Part shown: positions 1-11,857 of the stretch, piece by piece
Position numbering within the stretch: position 1 is the stretch's first letter
How the letters are laid out: each line of letters opens with the position of its first letter
NCBI RefSeq assembly: GCF_036850765.1
Contig: NC_089490.1
Coordinates: 126,818,522 to 126,882,521 of the forward strand
DNA: 64,000 bases
Direction: 5' to 3'
Origin: Saccopteryx bilineata
Taxonomy: Eukaryota; Chordata; Mammalia; Chiroptera; Emballonuridae
Translations under genes and position numbers: made by a program
The notes under the pieces: model-generated
Told to the model about the DNA's origin: nothing
Database searches by the model: none
What the model saw: only the letters and a program-made list of their open reading frames with translations

Positions 1-1163
1 AAATGATAGCAAATATGGATGTGACATGTTTCAACTCTTGCTAATAATATATGCTTAGGTGACCTCCCTATAACTTTATCACTAAAATATTCACACACAA
101 AAACTTAATACTAATTTTTAAAATATCTAGCACATATCAGTATAGCTTTCCAAATACTCACACAAGTATAATGTCATTGCATACTCCCAAAGGACCACAA
201 TGAACAGAAAACAAGTGTAATTAGTACTCCCAATTTAAAGATGGGGAACTGAATTCAGAGATTAAATGATTTGCCTAAATTCTCAGAACCCCTTCAGGGT
301 AGAATACTAGTCAAACCTCAACAGTTAAACATCTTCCAATATCCACATTGCCTTTGGAAACTCATTATCAAACATCTACTTATTCAATGACTTGACTTCA
401 TCCTTGAAGTTAAATGATTTCTAGACAGTCTTATCTTTATCTACCAGAAGTTCAAGATGGACCCGTTTTAAATATTTAAAATAGGAGGAAAAAAAAGACT
501 CAAAGGCACTGAGTCTTAAGAGTTTGAAAAACTTACTGTGCCTTTTCTAAAAGGTCATAGAAAGTCCTCATTTCAAATATTACATACTAACTAGGAATTA
601 CAATCCATATATAGGAACAGCACAAAATATATTTGTTTTACCAGGGGAGGAATTTTTAATCACAAAAATTTTAGCAACAAAATTTTCTAATTTTTGATAT
701 CGAAATCAATTACTTTTAATTTAAAAATCTGTATTTTAAATCTTGCTCATAGTAAGCCCTGCTTTGTACACATCACCATCACAATAATTCTTCTACGTTG
801 TGTACTCACAATTATTCTATACAGCAGATAAGCTATCTGTACTTAAACAAAAGCTCTCTAAACTAAAAGCAAATTCATTCACAAAGTTACTGTGAGAAAC
901 AGAGCTGCGAATGCATATACTTTCATGCATGAGATTCACTATCCAAACATATTTATTCAGACTTACTTTCGTAAAGTTTGTTTCATACACTCCCCTCCCT
1001 TTTTTATTTTGTATCATTTGGGTACAGTAAACAGGTGCCTTCACTTCTTGACCCCTCACCATGACCCCCAGCTGTGATTTCCTCAGGATCCTTTCCTGCA
1101 GAAGCTGACAACAAAGGAAAGTTTAGACTAGACAACAGAGGCTTTATTTAGTACATCATGTAA
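1..1163. other. unannotated AT-rich intronic DNA
   Basis: No gene, repeat family or RNA is recognised. The short ORFs on both strands near 0.8-1.1 kb overlap one another and have no family resemblance. Confidence 0.6.
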
Positions 1164-1176
1164 AAATCCTCAGAGA

Positions 1177-1482
1177 GCCCGACCACACAGTGGCGCAGTG
1201 GATAGAGCATTGGATTGGGACACAGAGGACCCAAGCTCGAGACCTCGAGGTCGCCAGCTTGAGTGCGGGCTCATCTGGTTTGAGCAAAGCTCACCAGTTT
1301 GGACCCAAGGTCGCTGACTTGAGCAAGGGGTTACTCAGTCTGCTGAAGGCCCATGGTCAAGGCATAACAACTAAGATGTCGGCAAAGATGATTGATGCTT
1401 CTCATCTCTCTCCGTTCCTATCTATCTATCCCTATCTATCTCTATCTCTGATTCTCTCTCTGTCTCTGTAAAAAAATAAAAT
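1177..1482 (+). mobile_element. SINE, family A (tRNA-derived bat SINE)
   Basis: The tRNA-like head (gtggcgcagtggatagagc) is followed by the family A body (gagcaaagctcaccag) and a tctctctg/A-rich tail. It is flanked by a perfect TSD AAATCCTCAGAGA at 1164-1176 and 1483-1495, which shows L1-mediated retroposition. The body lacks the usual cacatatgagaaagcaatc segment and so is internally shortened. Confidence 0.93.
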
Positions 1483-1609
1483 AAATCCTCAGAGAATTTT
1501 CCTTTTCATGAGGAAGTAGACTCCACCTCAAACAGTGCTGGTATAGGGTCTAAAGTGGTACACTGGACAAAGAATAGTCTTAGATAAGTACCAAAAAGCA
1601 ATTAAACGC

Positions 1610-1996
1610 TTCATTTTTTTTCTTCTTTTTTTTTCTTTCTTTCTGAAGTTGGAAACGGGGAGGCAGTCAGACAGACTCCTGCATGCGCCCGACCGGGATC
1701 CACCCAGCACACCCACCAGGGAGCGATGCTCTGCCCATCTGGGGCATCGCTCTGTTGTGACCAGAGCCATTCTAGCGCCTGGGGCAGAGGCCATGGAGCC
1801 ATCCTCAGCACCCGGACCAACTTTGCTCCAATGGAGCCTTGGCTGCGGCAGGGGAAGAGAGAGAGAGAGAGGAAGGAGAGGGGGAGGGGTGGAGAAGCAG
1901 ATGGGCGCTTCTCCTGTGTGCCCTGGTGGGGAATCGAATCCGGGACTCCTGCACGCCAGGACGATGCTCTATCACTGAGCCAACTGCCCAGGGCCA
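1610..1996 (-). mobile_element. SINE, family B
   Basis: Minus-strand copy: poly(T) side at 1615-1642, then gaagttggaaacggggaggc, the purine-rich gagagag block, and the tRNA-like head ending gagccaactgcccagggcc. The CTCF-like core at about 1719 is decayed (accagggagcgatgc). No clean TSD was found. Confidence 0.9.
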
Positions 1997-1997
1997 T

Positions 1998-3345
1998 ATT
2001 TTAAAACATGATCGTAAGGACATAGGAGATGTGGCTTAGTGATGGCTGGGGCTTGGTTCTGTTGGGCCACAGTGGACACGTGTTGTCATGTCCTTTCCAG
2101 TGTCCACTGCCTTTCTCCCTTCCGGCAACAGAGACCTGACAGGAGGATGGACACAGGTTCTTCTTCTGCCATTCAAAGCATGACATCATCTCCATACTCA
2201 GAACATTTCATACCTTGGCCACGGTGTTTGGCTAAACAGGAGACTGTCCTAGTGCTTGCAACAGTGATGACTGCAGTAATGCTTCTAGAGTCTGAGGAAA
2301 CAAGCCGCTGTGTTTTCAGCTCTGGGCATAAGGGGATAAGGTGCAATAATGCTGAAGCCTACAACCATGCTGCTACCAGCAGCAGAGGTATGCCTGAGCT
2401 TGGGACTAATATGATGATAAAACAGAATCAAGGATAAAGAGAGTCTGTAACAATGTTATGCCTAGACTTTCAGTTACCTTGATGGCAAAGTTCCCTTTTT
2501 TTGCTGACAATCTTTCCAAGTGTGTTTTCAGTTACTTAAAACCAAAAACATCCTAATTAAGAAACTGTCTCCAGATTCACTCATTCTACGTCATAATGTG
2601 TCATTTTCCAAGCTTTTTCCCATTACCAGTTACTCCAGTATAGCTCCAAATAGCAAAATGCCATAAACTGCACCATAAGGAATTTACATTAGCTGAAAAG
2701 AAATATTTTATCACAAAGAACTTTTCAAACAAGGGTTTGCAAAGTGCTTTAAAGTGTTTTTAATGCTTTAATTTCCAATGGTTCATACACATCAATACAC
2801 ACTCACATAATTCCAGAAAATAGTAAGATCTCCTTTTACAACATAACTAAAAGAAGGCTAAAGCCTGAATAATTTTTGTTCATTAGTTCTAGCTGAGAGG
2901 CAGGAGCAAGATACATTCTCTGCCTTTTAGATCCTTGTAGTTTTATCTAGAAATCATTAGTATTCCCAAGAGAAGTAGCCATCATAACTTGATTAGTCAC
3001 TGTTTAAAATATGCAAGCTGTCCTAAACAAATTTGTAAACTGATTAATTATCCAAATTAGATCAATGTTTTTGCGAATCCCTCTAACAGTCACAGAAGCT
3101 CAACAGGAATTCTGGGCCAATAGTAAACTTCAGAGAAAGAACAGTAGAACCAGCTGCCCAGTAGAAACTCGAGAAAAACCTCGATTCTCAGATGGCTCCA
3201 AAGCAAACATTTGTTTTGTCTCAATAATAAAACAAAATTGTTTTCTTTTACCTTTATGTTCTAGTAGGAAAGAAATGTTAGCAACTAAAATAACATGTTG
3301 GCTTTGAAATGAAACAAGACTTGAAAATTCTAGTCAAGGATCACA
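1998..3345. other. intronic DNA without recognised gene
   Basis: The longest ORF (2039-2437, plus) has no recognisable domain or splice context and I do not call it a gene. 2040-2440 is less AT-rich than its surroundings and may be a diverged repeat. I see nothing else. Confidence 0.5.
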
Positions 3346-3395
3346 CACACACACAGACACACACACACACACACATACACACACACACACACACT
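3340..3395. repeat. (CA)n microsatellite
   Basis: Interrupted run of cacacaca with single gaca and taca interruptions. Confidence 0.95.
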
Positions 3396-3749
3396 GCACC
3401 AAGCAATTCTAAACTTATTACTATGTTGATACAGTTCAAGTGCTTGCATTACATCAAAGGATAGCACGCATCAAGTCATTAATAAAAGATAAATACAAGT
3501 GCCTGCATTATCAAAGTAAGGAAAGGGGGGGGGCCTAGACCAAAATAAACAACAGATAAGGCACTGTGCCTTTGGCAACCTACTAAACAAACACCACTTA
3601 AAAACTGGCTTACTGCAAAATTTTATAAGCATAATACAGCAGAACTTTTAACATCAATGCAATATGAACTCAGCCAATATTCCAAACAGATAAATGCGAA
3701 TTTTTTCAGGTACAATAGTAGTTTTAGTAATAGCAGTAGTAATAGTAAT

Positions 3750-3985
3750 AGTAATAATAATGGTTTCCACCTATTTTACACTTAGGCACCTGATGCTTAC
3801 TGTTTCAAATATGTTAATTGCCATTAGCAATCCTGGCACAAAGAAATAGGGAATCATCACACTTTATAGATGAGAAAACTGAGGTTCTTAGTATAAACTT
3901 CCAAAGATCAGACCATGAGAAAAAATGGAGCTGTAATTTGAAACTAGGTTTGTCTGAATCAAACCCATCCTCTTAAACCACTGTG
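3750..3985 (+). repeat. MIR-like SINE relic
   Basis: The order of diagnostic pieces fits MIR: a CACTTTATAGATGAGAAAACTGAGG segment (here near 3859-3884), then a decayed region matching the usual cleared-through-AGTCAGACC part, ending tcttaaaccactgtgca. Heavily diverged, as expected for an ancient element. Confidence 0.75.
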
Positions 3986-3993
3986 CAAAAACA

Positions 3994-4400
3994 GTGGTCA
4001 CTCGTTCAACATATTTCTTGAGTACCTACTATGTGATAGATAACCTGCAATGCATTGGGGACATATCTGTGAACAATACAGTCACTGAGCATACAGAGTT
4101 TAATGTGCAGTGGGAGAAACTATCCAATAATCACAGAAATAGAAGTAAAATTAAAATAACAACTGTGATAAAATTTCTGAAAGAAAAAAAATGGTTGCGT
4201 GTGAGCACATAAAAGGCAAAGGGAACTGACACAGTCTGGGGGATCAGGAGACGTTTACTGCAGGTGAGTCTTGGGGCCGCCGTCTGCGTGACACATCGGT
4301 ATTACTTAGGGGAAAAGCATGGAGACTGAGAGGGGAATCCTACCAGACAGAGGAAAACTGATGTGAAAAGGCCCTGTGGTAAGAGGGAGCTCAGAATGTC
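3994..4400 (+). repeat. ancient interspersed repeat, family not assigned
   Basis: Contains the mammal-wide string resembling ttcaacatatttcttgagtacctactatgtg, then ggggacat..gtgaacaatacagtcact and further right aaaaggccctgtggt, in the order seen in an abundant old repeat often found across mammalian genomes. Exact family cannot be fixed by eye. Confidence 0.55.
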
Positions 4401-4412
4401 TGTCCCAATACA

Positions 4413-4486
4413 CTGCTCACAAAAATTAAGGAATATTTTATAGTTTCATATTCATTTTGAAAATATCCCCTAATTTTTGTGAGCAG
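4413..4486. mobile_element. short Tc1/mariner-type MITE (deleted copy)
   Basis: Terminal inverted repeats CTGCTCACAAAAATTAAGGA / CCCCTAATTTTTGTGAGCAG are separated by only about 30 bp. Right flank is TA; the left flank is CA, consistent with a decayed TA target. Same termini as the 231-bp copy at 10975-11205, so this is an internally deleted member of that family. Confidence 0.8.
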
Positions 4487-4487
4487 T

Positions 4488-5100
4488 ATAAAAAAGAGGC
4501 GGGCCATCATTTGTACCTGGAGCAGAGATCCAGACGAAGGGAGCACAAGATGACGCTTGTATCTCAGAACCCTGGAAAGCAGGAAGTTACCTTGGGCTTA
4601 ATGACGTTTTATTTAAATGTAAGCAAATAGGAGATACACTTATTTCAAATACAGTTTTTTAAAAGTACTGAAGCCTCAAAAGTAACAGTGATTTTTTTGT
4701 GTGTGTGTGGGCCATTAGCTTTAATTCTAGCTTGCACCCGGTGGGCAAGAAATACACACAGTGGGAAAACACTTCCCTTTCCATTCAGGGCTCCCAAAGC
4801 CACTGACTTATCCGAGTTTTCCTAGGATCAAAGGTTTGTACCTCATCAGCCTTATTCACCTCTGGTCCCCATCTCCTTCTCTGCACAAACTCTGCACAAA
4901 CTGGCTTCTCCTTCAGCACTCTGCCATCTTGGCTGCTTCTCCTCGCCTCCATGTGTCCTTTCTCTGCTCTCTTCCAGCATGGGCTCCTCTGCTCCATTAT
5001 ATAGTGTAGAAATCAAAACCTTGAACAGTGAATATTTAATTCTTAAATCTTTTTAGGTCTAATGTGAAACACTAAACAAAGATATCATTCCTTTGCTGAT
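4488..5100. other. intronic DNA without recognised gene
   Basis: Small overlapping ORFs lie at 4761-5009 on both strands without any domain. Possibly part of an old LINE relic, given the L2 sequence that follows. Confidence 0.45.
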
Positions 5101-5104
5101 TCTG

Positions 5105-5340
5105 ACGATCCCACTGCAGCTGCTCACTCAGACCGCCCTCGCGGTCCACCGCTTCCTGGGCTGACCACTGGCTCCTTTTTCCACATTCTTCCTTTTACCA
5201 CCATCAGATCTTCCTAGAGCAAAACCTGCTTAGTTTATTCTCCTGCTTAAAATCCCTTCAATTGGTTCACGTTGCTGAATGGGGAATCTATGACCTGGCC
5301 CTGTCTGCCCAACTAGTGTCACCTTCTGTTAGAATATACT
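5105..5340 (+). repeat. L2 LINE relic (3' part)
   Basis: Matches the order of L2 3' sequence: agatcttcctagagcaaaacctg, ctcctgcttaaaatcccttcaat, ggttcacgttgctgaatggg, atgacctggccctgtctgccc. Diverged and non-coding. Confidence 0.7.
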
Positions 5341-5349
5341 AGAGCCAGG

Positions 5350-5816
5350 ACTCGGGGATGTCCAGAAAGCAGGTTCAGTTATCGATGCTTTGTTATTCCT
5401 AACAAATTGACCTCATCAGCACGGCTCAAAATGGCCTCTTCCCTGCCCATATTACAAGTAGCAAAATGGGGGTGGGCAGTTCAGAGAAAAGACAGGAGGG
5501 CAGTAAAAAGCCTCCTTTGAGTCAAGCCTGACCACGGAGTCTAGTCCATAGCACACCTGGCTGCAAGGGGAGGCTGGGAAATGTGGTTTTAATTCTGGGC
5601 ACCCATAAACTCAAGTACTTCTGTTAGTATGGAAGAAGGGAAAAATGAATGTGAAGAAATAAATATACATCTAGAAATTAAAGTTAATGTGCATTTTTCT
5701 AAATTAAATAGGATTCAAACTAAATGATGCAATTGATATTAACTCTTTAGAGATTCCTGTATTATATTATAACTTCCATTTTGGAAAAAAAAAGGTGCAA
5801 TGTGAATGTTGATCAA
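5350..5816. other. unassigned intronic stretch
   Basis: Holds moderately GC-rich sequence to about 5620, possibly another old repeat (ggaggctgggaaatgtggttttaa), then AT-rich DNA. No gene seen. Confidence 0.4.
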
Positions 5817-5993
5817 CCTTTTTTTAAAATTCATTTTAGGGAAGAGAGGCAGAGAGAGAGAGCAAGAGAGTAGGGGAGGAGCAGGAAGCATCAACTCCCA
5901 TATGTGCCTTGACCAGGCAAGCCCAGGGTTTTGAACCGGCAACCTCAGCATTCCAGGTCAACACTTTATCCACTGTGCCACCACAGGTCAGGC
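5817..5993 (-). mobile_element. SINE, family C
   Basis: Minus copy: purine-rich gagagagagagcaagagag tail side, catatgtgccttgaccaggc, gcccagggttttgaaccggc (B-box region), ending ccactgtgccaccacaggtcaggc. About 175 bp, typical of the short family. Confidence 0.88.
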
Positions 5994-5994
5994 C

Positions 5995-6935
5995 CAGGCT
6001 GATCTACTCTTTAGAAAATATTTATGGTATAATTTTAGGAATATCTATTGCCACACTAATTACTGCCTCTCAAAACTTCTACATGATATTTACCTAATGT
6101 TTTACTCAGATTCTCCAATAATAGACATTGTTTTCATATTTGCAATTTCATAATATTTTTAAAGACTGTAATTCTCTAGCAGCTAAGACTTTAGCAATAA
6201 GCACTTGGTTTCACCCTAACAGATAACAACGACTTCATTTGTACTGATCAGGAAAGGAGGCTCACTTTTCACAGGGACTTAGAATTGGAACGCATCTAGT
6301 AAATCATGTCCTGCCAGGTAAATAGGGAAGTAAGGTAAATAAAGGCCCTTTTTAAGCTTGTCATCAATCCTAGAGCTGGATGAACTTAGTAAAGTTTTAA
6401 AAAAACACTTCCACCGGCAATGACTCTTAATTTGACTTAAAAATGTCACAATATTTACCATTCCTGGTCACAGGTACATAACCCTGAATACAACAAAATT
6501 CATTTCTTTACCTTCCCTGATTTTTTTTTTTAACCAACCAGGGCAGAAATTACACTCTTTGAAAACATGGTTGAAACCAAAAATTTACTTGAATTGCAAA
6601 TGTTTAAGTAGTTATGTCCCTGATATTAGCAATGACCTTGAACACTTTAGCCAAACATAAGTAACTAGCCCTTAAATCATTAACTTACTTTGTATTCCTA
6701 ATGTAACTGTGTTTGCTGATTTAGGTAACAGATTTTTTAAGTCACTGTCTTTACTTGGTATGGCACACTTCAACTGGATTAATTTGGATTTTACAGAACT
6801 AAAACAAAACTCTGATAATATTTTATATCGTTCACCTCAATTACTTTTCTAACGATAATACATTTTTACACATCTATCATAGAGGATCATAGCATGTTAG
6901 AATTAGAGGATTAAGGATGATATTGTTTTACTTTT
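5995..6935. other. unannotated AT-rich intronic DNA
   Basis: No repeat or gene recognised. Confidence 0.5.
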
Positions 6936-6937
6936 TT

Positions 6938-7105
6938 TAACTTTTTTATTGATTTTACAGAGACAAAGAGAGGAAGAGAGAGAGAGAGAGAGAAGCATTT
7001 ATTTGTTGTTCCACTTAGCTGTGGAACATTCATTGGTCACTTCCCATATGTGCCCTGACCAGGTATTGAACCTGCAACCTTGGTGTTTCAGGATAATGCC
7101 CTGAC
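6938..7105 (-). mobile_element. SINE, family C-like (diverged)
   Basis: Minus copy with ttttattgattttacagaga, a gagagag tract, cccatatgtgccctgaccagg and a degraded tRNA-like head (attgaacctgcaaccttggtg). Older than most SINEs here judging by decay. Confidence 0.8.
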
Positions 7106-7109
7106 ATTA

Positions 7110-7985
7110 TTTTATTTTTTAAAATTATTTTATAATTTGTACATTTTTTTATCGGTACTATATGCAAATACACTCCCAAAGAAGTTCTCATATGTATACT
7201 CCTACCAGTGTGGAATCCAAAAATAAGAGTAAATAACACTGGAGAATTACAAATTCTTAAAGAGAATGGCCAAACATGTATCTCTTGGACTAAGCTTGAG
7301 GCAAAGCACAGACTTATCAATAGAGTAAAAATGAATGAACCATAAAATCACTGACCACTTTTTCACCTGTTTTTATATACCTATCTTTTTCCAGGCACAT
7401 TCCTAAATTTCAAAAATAAAAATTACAAGTTGTCATGTGCCCTCTTGTATTTTTCTAAAGTTCTATAAATTCATCAACTACTCTCTGGTTTCATATTAGC
7501 AAATTATTTCCAACTAAACTTTCTTTCCAATAGTAGTTAAAAGCACTGGATGCAGTATTTATTATCCATCGAGAGGAAGAGTCTATCTAAATTAAGAAAT
7601 GGTCTCACAAAATGCTTACAAATTCACTCTATGCACATGTAAAAACAGAGCTAACCTTTCAGAAATATCAATTTTTCTTTAATGTGACTATAACATGCAA
7701 GCCATTAAATAAAGCATTATATAATTACTTTTTCTAGACTGTAAGTTGTGTCAGCTGTTGGGCTAAGCAAGTGCAGATAAATGACCCAAGAGATTATTAA
7801 AGTATCTATTATAACAAGATTTAATGGCATCATAAATCTAATGACAACTTTCATCCGTTTTAAAAGAATTACCTGCATGGCTTCTCAAAATATTTAATAA
7901 GAACGAACAAATACATTGGCTTTTTTCCAGAGAGGAACTGATGTTAACAGTTACTTAGAGATTTGAGGACATGAATATTCTAATT
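7110..7985. other. unannotated AT-rich intronic DNA
   Basis: No gene or repeat family recognised apart from A/T-rich simple sequence near 7115-7150. Confidence 0.5.
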
Positions 7986-8115
7986 CAACAAGCAGTCACT
8001 CAATAAATATTTATGAAGCCAAGTCCTTGAGAAACTCAGTGACAAAACAAAAGAGCCCTGTCTTCAAAGAGCTTACATTGTACCAGGAGTAGACAGATGA
8101 TAAACACTGGATACA
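7986..8115 (+). repeat. ancient interspersed repeat fragment
   Basis: aagcagtcactcaataaatatttatgaagcc followed by agagccctgtcttcaaagagcttacattgt resembles the same old family as 3994-4400, but only a short part survives. Confidence 0.5.
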
Positions 8116-8194
8116 ATAAATAACATATATTCTGTGTAATAAGAATGTGAAGAAAATGTAAAGCAGTATAAGTAGAATAGGAAAGCCTGAGGCA

Positions 8195-9165
8195 ACGTGG
8201 AAAATATGTTACTATATGACTCAGCAATTCCACTATTAGATATACCCCCAAAATTATGAACATATGTTCACACAGAAACTTGTACACAAATATCCATAAC
8301 ATCATTATCCATAATAGTAAAAAAACAGAAGTAACCCAAATGTCCATCAACTGATGAACAGATAAACAAATGTGATATACCCTTATGATGGAATATTATT
8401 CAGCAATAAAAAGGAATGGAATCCTGATACATGCTACAACATGGATACATCTTAAAAAACTGGCCGGTTGGCTCAGTGGTACAGCATCGGCCTGGCATGC
8501 GGAAGTCCCAGGTTCGATTCCCGGCCAGGGCACACAGGAGAAGCGCCCATCTGCTTCTCCACCCCTCCCCCTCTCCTTCCTCTCTGTCTCTCTCTTCCCC
8601 TCCCGCTGCCGAGGCTCCATTGGAGCAAAAGATGGCCTGGGCACTAGGGATGGCTCCTTGGCCTCTGCCCCAGGCGCTAGAGTGGCTCTGGTTGCAACAG
8701 AGCGACGCCCCGGATGGGCAGAGCATCGCCCCCCGGTGGGCATGCCGGGTGAATCCCGGTCGGGCGCATGCGGAAGTCTGTCTGACTGCCTCCCCGTTTC
8801 CAGCTTCAGAAAAATACAAAAAAAAACAAACAAAAAACATTAGGTTAAGTAAATTAAGCCAGACACAAAAGGCAAAACATAGTGTTATTCCACTTATATA
8901 AGGCTCCTAGAATAGGCAAACTCATAGACAAAAAGTAGACCAAGAGGTACAAAGGGGGTGGGGGCAAGAGAGAGAAAACGGAGTTATTGTCAAAAGGGTA
9001 CAGAATTTCTGTTTGGGATGATAAAAAAGTTCTGGAAATGGACAGTGGTAATGGTTACCCAATACTGTGAATGCACTTAACGCCACTAAATTTTACACAT
9101 AAAAATAGATAAGAGGGTAAATTTTATGTTATATATATTTTAGCACAATTTCTTTCAAAAGGCGC
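8195..9165 (+). mobile_element. L1 3' end fragment, split by a SINE
   Basis: Left part (8195-8458) carries the L1 ORF2 C-terminal region: gactcagcaattccactatta, cccaaatgtccatcaactgatg, gatggaatattattcagcaat. The right part (8838-9165) continues with the 3' UTR (ggaaatggacagtggtaatgg, ctgtgaatgcacttaacgcc). A family B SINE interrupts it. Frame is broken; no functional protein. Confidence 0.9.
8459..8837 (+). mobile_element. SINE, family B, inside L1
   Basis: Begins ctggccggttggctcagtgg, has an intact B-box (ggttcgattcccggcc), the ggagcaaaagatggcctggg body and ends cagcttcagaaaaatac plus an A-rich tail. The probable TSD is the A-rich AAAAAAC on either side. The CTCF-like core is decayed here (atcgccccccggtgggcatg). 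Confidence 0.92.
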
Positions 9166-9562
9166 TATAATAGAAGATTGGATAAAGAAGATGTGGTATA
9201 TGCAATGGAATACTACTCAGTCATAAGTAATGATGAAATATTGCCATTTGCAACAACATCAAAGAGCCTTGAGAATATTAAGTGAAATAACTAAATCAGG
9301 AAAAGCTAAGAACTATATGAGTTCACACATAGGTGGGACATAAAACAGACTCATGAACATAGACAAAAGTGAAGTGGTTACCAAAGGGAGTGGGTTGTGG
9401 GGGAGGAAAGTAAAGAGGACCAAATGTACTGTGACAGAAAATTATCTGACTTGGGGTGATGGGCACACAATGCAATGAATAGTTCACATGCTATCGATGT
9501 GTATATCTGAAACCTGTGTGTTTCTGTGGACCAATGTCACCCCATTAAATTTAATTTCTAAA
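9166..9562 (+). mobile_element. L1 3' end fragment (second subfamily)
   Basis: attggataaagaagatgtgg, caatggaatactactcagtc, taggtgggacataaaacag, tgacttggggtgatgggcac and cattaaatttaatttctaaa follow the order of a bat L1 3' end. It abuts the preceding L1 end and is a separate, 5'-truncated insertion. Confidence 0.9.
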
Positions 9563-10580
9563 TTTAAAAAATGACATTATGAAGTCACTATTAAGTGATG
9601 ACATCTAAGCTCCTGCAAGGCCCTCTTTGTTCTCCTTCCCCAATACCACCCTTCCTTAGAAGCACGCGAAGAAGAGCCCTGCTCACAGTGATTTCCCTGG
9701 TAATCAGATCTGGGTAATCAGATCTTGTGACTTGCTTTCGTAGACAGAAGTGAATAATCCAATGGGGTCAAATTCTAGCACTCTGTAATTTGAAATTTAA
9801 GAACAGAGACACACAGTATAGGAATTGCTGCATCTGAGTCATGTAAATGGCAGGACCCAGAGAGATGTTTCTGCTATTGACATTCCCACAGAAACCATGG
9901 GTGTCTGCCCTCTTAATCCTATTGTTGAGCTCATCATTCAATTTCTTGGATCTCCTCCAATACCCTTCTAATAAATTGCCTTCTTTGCTTAAGTTAGCCA
10001 GAGATGGTTTCTGCTCCTTACAAACAGAAGAACCTTATTTCTAAAATAATATAACTGCTCAATTCCTAATCTTCATCCATCTAGGCAAAGTTGATAATAT
10101 AAGTAGCCTTTGCCTTCCAAATCCTTTCAGCTTTTGAGATCAGATAGTAAGAATTATGATAGCAAGGGAATACCTATAACTTGTTTTTCAAAAGTTCCAA
10201 GACAAATCAATACAAGAATTGCAAATAATTTAACTAAACATGAATTGAAACATGAGGTGAAGGGCACACTAGTCTCTGAAATTTTTACAAATAATACACT
10301 TTGATTTCCCACTAGCAAAGTTAATTAACAATTTTTAAATCCAGTTTTGTTTTTCATTGGTTTTTATTTGTTTATTCAGGCTCTTCTATTTAGTTCTAAC
10401 AATGTATTATGTAGCTCCTAAAGAATAATCTGAAGAATCCTCTTTTCAACACAAGATAATAATATGTAGAGTGGTAGTATCCGCTCTTAGTGACTGTTTC
10501 ATATTTAGTCATTACCACAAGATCTTAAGAGAGCTAGGTAGCTAAGAATTAATTGACACCCTAAGTTCCAGGACCCAATT
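9563..10580. other. intronic DNA; possible old LTR at 9880-10050
   Basis: At 9965-10040, aataaattgccttctttgc ... ttagccagagatggtttctg resembles the 3' end of an ancient MaLR/ERVL-type LTR. The rest is AT-rich and unassigned. Small ORFs here carry no domain. Confidence 0.35.
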
Positions 10581-10599
10581 CAGTATACCACACTGTATT

Positions 10600-10870
10600 T
10601 AGTCATCACGCCTCTTGAGTCTACAATGAGACAGTTTATCAGTCTTCCTTGTTTTGTGTCTTTGTTTTTTGTTTGTTCATTTTTAATCATTTTGACAGTT
10701 TTGAAGAATACTAGTCAGATATTTGCAGAATATTCCTCAATTTAGATTTTTCCCCATAATTATACCAGGGTGAAGTGTTTGGGGGGAGAACACCACAAAG
10801 ATGAAGGGTCCCTCTCATCACATCACATCAGCTGGTGACCAAAACCTTCATCACTTGATTAAAGCAGTTA
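10600..10870 (-). repeat. old L1M-type LINE fragment
   Basis: The order attcctcaatttagatttttcc, ataattataccagggtgaagtg, catcagctggtgaccaaaacc, cttcatcacttgatt resembles reverse-oriented mammalian L1M 3' sequence. Diverged. Confidence 0.55.
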
Positions 10871-10871
10871 A

Positions 10872-10948
10872 AAATAAATAAAACTTTTATTTATTTTTTT
10901 ATTTTTATTTATTTATTTTTTTATTTAGTTTTATTTATTTTTAATTAA
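10872..10948. repeat. (TTTA)n low-complexity tract
   Basis: Repeated ttttattta/tttatttatttt units. Confidence 0.9.
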
Positions 10949-10974
10949 GGGTTGGAGATCTGTAGTATAAACTA

Positions 10975-11205
10975 CTGCTCACAAAAATTAAGGGATCAGG
11001 GAACATGCAGATACTCCAGTACTTTCAGCCTTTTGTATAGTGCATTTTCACCAATGAAATAAAAGTTGGTTTTGCATCTCATTTGCATAATTGAACAACT
11101 TTGACTTGTTTGCTTTTCTGAAGTTCTTGTTTAAGAAAAAAAAATCAAATGCTTTTTTTATTGCTTCACATTCATTTTTAAATATCCCCTAATTTTTGTG
11201 AGCAG
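10975..11205. mobile_element. Tc1/mariner-type MITE, 231 bp
   Basis: Ends CTGCTCACAAAAATTAAGGG and CCCCTAATTTTTGTGAGCAG form near-perfect terminal inverted repeats flanked by TA on both sides (10973-10974 and 11206-11207). No transposase remains. Shares termini with 4413-4486. Confidence 0.88.
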
Positions 11206-11302
11206 TATATAAAAATACCTATTGTTAACCAATCATTGATTTGAATTTTGAGAGAGCTAATCATTTTAAAGATAAGCAATAAAAACATTTAATAAATTGA
11301 TA

Positions 11303-11303
<1 letters not shown>

Positions 11304-11336
<33 letters not shown>

Positions 11337-11342
11337 ACAAAT
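11304..11342. repeat. (TC)n/(CA)n microsatellite
   Basis: tctctctctc followed by a cacaca run. Confidence 0.95.
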
Positions 11343-11344
11343 AC

Positions 11345-11844
11345 CTATAGAAACTGAGAAACTGACTAAGGCAATAAAAGTTTCATAATGAGTACTAAGA
11401 TTACTAAAACGACCAAGTTAGCCATGCTACAGTGCATACTCCTTACACATGTAAACACTTTTTCTAAAATTAAATATTCTATATATTTACTGTATAAATC
11501 AAGTCAACCATTTGTAATTACTCAGCATTACTTGCCAGACAAACATTGCTGCATAATACATTTTAAAAATAATAACAATGAACAAAAACACTGTATGGTA
11601 AATATATGACCATCTATTTCAGCAACATGCAATTTCCTGGTTTGTGGTTTTCCTCCACTAACCAAGACCAGGAAAATGCTTTATTTATGCTTTTTAAAAT
11701 AAATATTGTCAATTAACAGTAATAAGAAACTGAAGAAGTCTTTGAAACATTATTTTCATTTTTAATGAACTTACCTGACTATAATACTAATAGGTGTGTG
11801 ATTAATAAAATATATATAGAATCTAAGAAATATTTAAGATATAA
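11345..11844. other. unannotated AT-rich intronic DNA
   Basis: Nothing recognised. Confidence 0.5.
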
Positions 11845-11857
11845 AAATTAAAATCAC

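Noticed and set aside
2039..2437. 132-codon ORF on the plus strand in ITPR2 intron 1
   Set aside because: No domain, no splice or promoter context, and composition is not coding-like. Probably chance.
8396..8901. Overlapping ORFs of 145-156 codons on both strands
   Set aside because: They are translations of a family B SINE. The same RPSDRLPHAPDRDPPG-type peptide recurs at every family B copy (1.7, 31.8, 41.7, 43.8, 50.2, 53.1, 54.8 kb).
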